Shown here piece after piece: positions 11,377 through 12,103 of a stretch of DNA of 12,103 nt. Location of the stretch: NCBI GenBank assembly GCA_016870945.1, contig VGAH01000024.1:1-12103 (forward strand), in the 5' to 3' direction. The notes under the pieces were generated by a model that made no database searches, was not told where the DNA came from, and saw only the letters and a program-made list of their open reading frames with translations. Source of the DNA: Actinomycetota bacterium. GTDB taxonomy: Bacteria > Actinomycetota > Actinomycetes > S36-B12 > UBA5976. The translations under genes were made by a program, and so were the position numbers. Position 1 is the stretch's first letter. Every line of letters starts with the position of its first letter.

Positions 11377-12103
11377 GTGGGTCTCTCTGCCGATCACGCC
11401 GCGCGTGCGGCGAGCGCTGGGCACGCGGCGAGCGCTGAAGAATCTGCGCGCGCGCTTAAACGTGGCTCACTCGTCGCGTTCCCGACTGAAACTGTTTACG
11501 GGCTAGGTGCCGACGCAACTAACGCCGACGCCATCGCCCGCCTCTATGCAGCAAAAGGGCGCCCGCCAAATCACCCGGTAATCGTTCACATACCCAACGC
11601 CGCCGCAATGCCGGCCTGGGCAAGACAAATCCCCGCCTACGCAAACGCGTTGGCTGCGAAGTTTTGGCCAGGCCCAATGACTTTGGTTCTCTCGCGCACC
11701 GAACTTGCAAAAGATTTCATCACCGGCGGACAAAACACCGTTGGCTTACGCGTACCAAACCACCCAGTCGCCCTCGAATTACTCGCGCACTTTGCCGAAC
11801 TTGGCGGCCAAGGCGTTGCCGCCCCAAGTGCCAATCGATTTGGCGCCGTCTCGCCCACCACCGCAGCCGCCGTCCGCGAAGAATTAAGCGCGGCCCTTAA
11901 GCCAGAGGATCTAATTCTCGACGGTGGCACATCTGAAGTAGGTCTTGAATCAACGATCATCGATTGCACAGGCGAGGCCCCAAAAATTCTTAGGCCAGGT
12001 GCAATAACGGCTGCGATGATCCAGCAGGTGACGGGGCTTTCACTCGCTGAGCCTGACCAAAAGATGAGAGTCAGCGGCAGTCTCGAAAGTCATTACGCAC
12101 CCC
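11377..12103 (+). CDS. L-threonylcarbamoyladenylate synthase, Sua5 type (cut by window edge)
   Basis: 242 residues are visible of a YrdC/Sua5-family enzyme that makes threonylcarbamoyl-AMP from threonine, bicarbonate and ATP, the first step of tRNA t6A37 modification in the cytoplasm. Diagnostic segments are GSLVAFPTETVYGLGADA (30-47), the K-x-R nucleotide/phosphate motif in AAKGRPPNHPVIVH (58-71), KFWPGPMTLVL (95-105), APSANRFGAVSPT (149-161), and DGGTSEVGLESTIID (182-196) through ILRPGAIT. After this, SGSLESHYAP (233-242) is the linker that introduces a C-terminal Sua5 domain, so the full protein is probably the long (>300 residue) form rather than short TsaC. The start is GTG at 11377, preceded by a purine run AGAGAGAG. 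The first ~25 residues are an Ala-rich extension containing a small duplication, so a later start is possible, though no better codon was seen. Confidence 0.9.
   Translation, partial: MGLSADHAARAASAGHAASAEESARALKRGSLVAFPTETVYGLGADATNADAIARLYAAKGRPPNHPVIVHIPNAAAMPAWARQIPAYANALAAKFWPGPMTLVLSRTELAKDFITGGQNTVGLRVPNHPVALELLAHFAELGGQGVAAPSANRFGAVSPTTAAAVREELSAALKPEDLILDGGTSEVGLESTIIDCTGEAPKILRPGAITAAMIQQVTGLSLAEPDQKMRVSGSLESHYAP
11407..11442 (+). repeat. 18-bp imperfect tandem duplication in the Sua5 N-terminus
   Basis: GCGGCGAGCGCTG starts both units (11407-11424 and 11425-11442); the last bases differ. It encodes AASAGH then AASAEE within the poorly conserved N-terminal extension, ahead of the conserved domain. 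Confidence 0.6.

Noticed and set aside
1..12103. A defence, phage, transposon or integron system
   Set aside because: No nuclease, helicase, integrase, transposase or toxin-antitoxin motif, no terminal inverted repeats and no attachment-site duplication was found; gene content is metabolic and envelope-related.

Overview
The window most likely comes from an actinomycete (Actinomycetota) of moderate GC with a compact, streamlined genome. The basis is: (i) several start codons preceded at 5-6 nt by a TAnnnT -10 box with no Shine-Dalgarno, the leaderless arrangement common in actinobacteria; (ii) a DUF4349-type lipoprotein, a mycoredoxin-like CxxC protein and a small C4 zinc-finger DksA/TraR protein; (iii) short intergenic gaps. 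No tRNA, rRNA, CRISPR array, transposase or phage gene was found, so this looks like a chromosomal segment rather than a mobile island. Phylum assignment is inference.

Layout. 1-1136 (minus): a sugar operon, a LacD/DeoC-type class I aldolase followed after 13 bp by a PfkB-family sugar kinase that runs off the left edge. 1137-1608: a 472-bp stretch without a convincing gene, holding a strong imperfect hairpin and one weak 53-codon ORF. 1609-4286 (minus): a small three-helix membrane protein, a secreted Arg/Glu/Met-rich long-helix protein, and an alpha/beta hydrolase of the secretory-lipase type. 4384-5655 (plus): a DksA/TraR zinc-finger protein and two small multi-pass membrane proteins. 5742-7442 (minus): a tight run of four genes (three-helix membrane protein, a 43-residue single-span membrane protein that is easy to miss, the DUF4349 lipoprotein, a mycoredoxin-like thiol protein). 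7551-9539 (plus): a 662-residue exported/polytopic membrane protein with a four-unit Gln/Pro repeat and no family I recognise. 9562-10281 (minus) and 10344-11330 (plus): a divergent pair encoding a secreted six-cysteine protein and a lipoprotein built from two copies of a helical module. 11377-12103 (plus): the start of a Sua5-type threonylcarbamoyl-AMP synthase, cut by the right edge.

How the genes fit together. Kinase plus aldolase would phosphorylate a ketose and split it into trioses. Most of the remaining genes encode envelope proteins (signal peptides, lipoboxes, membrane helices), many of unknown function, so the middle and right of the window form an envelope-rich, poorly characterised zone. 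The clearest under-described items are the secreted Arg/Glu/Met long-helix protein, the 43-residue coupled membrane protein, the large polytopic protein with operator-like inverted repeats at its promoter, and the divergent secreted/lipoprotein pair. I see no complete recognised defence, secretion or biosynthetic system.
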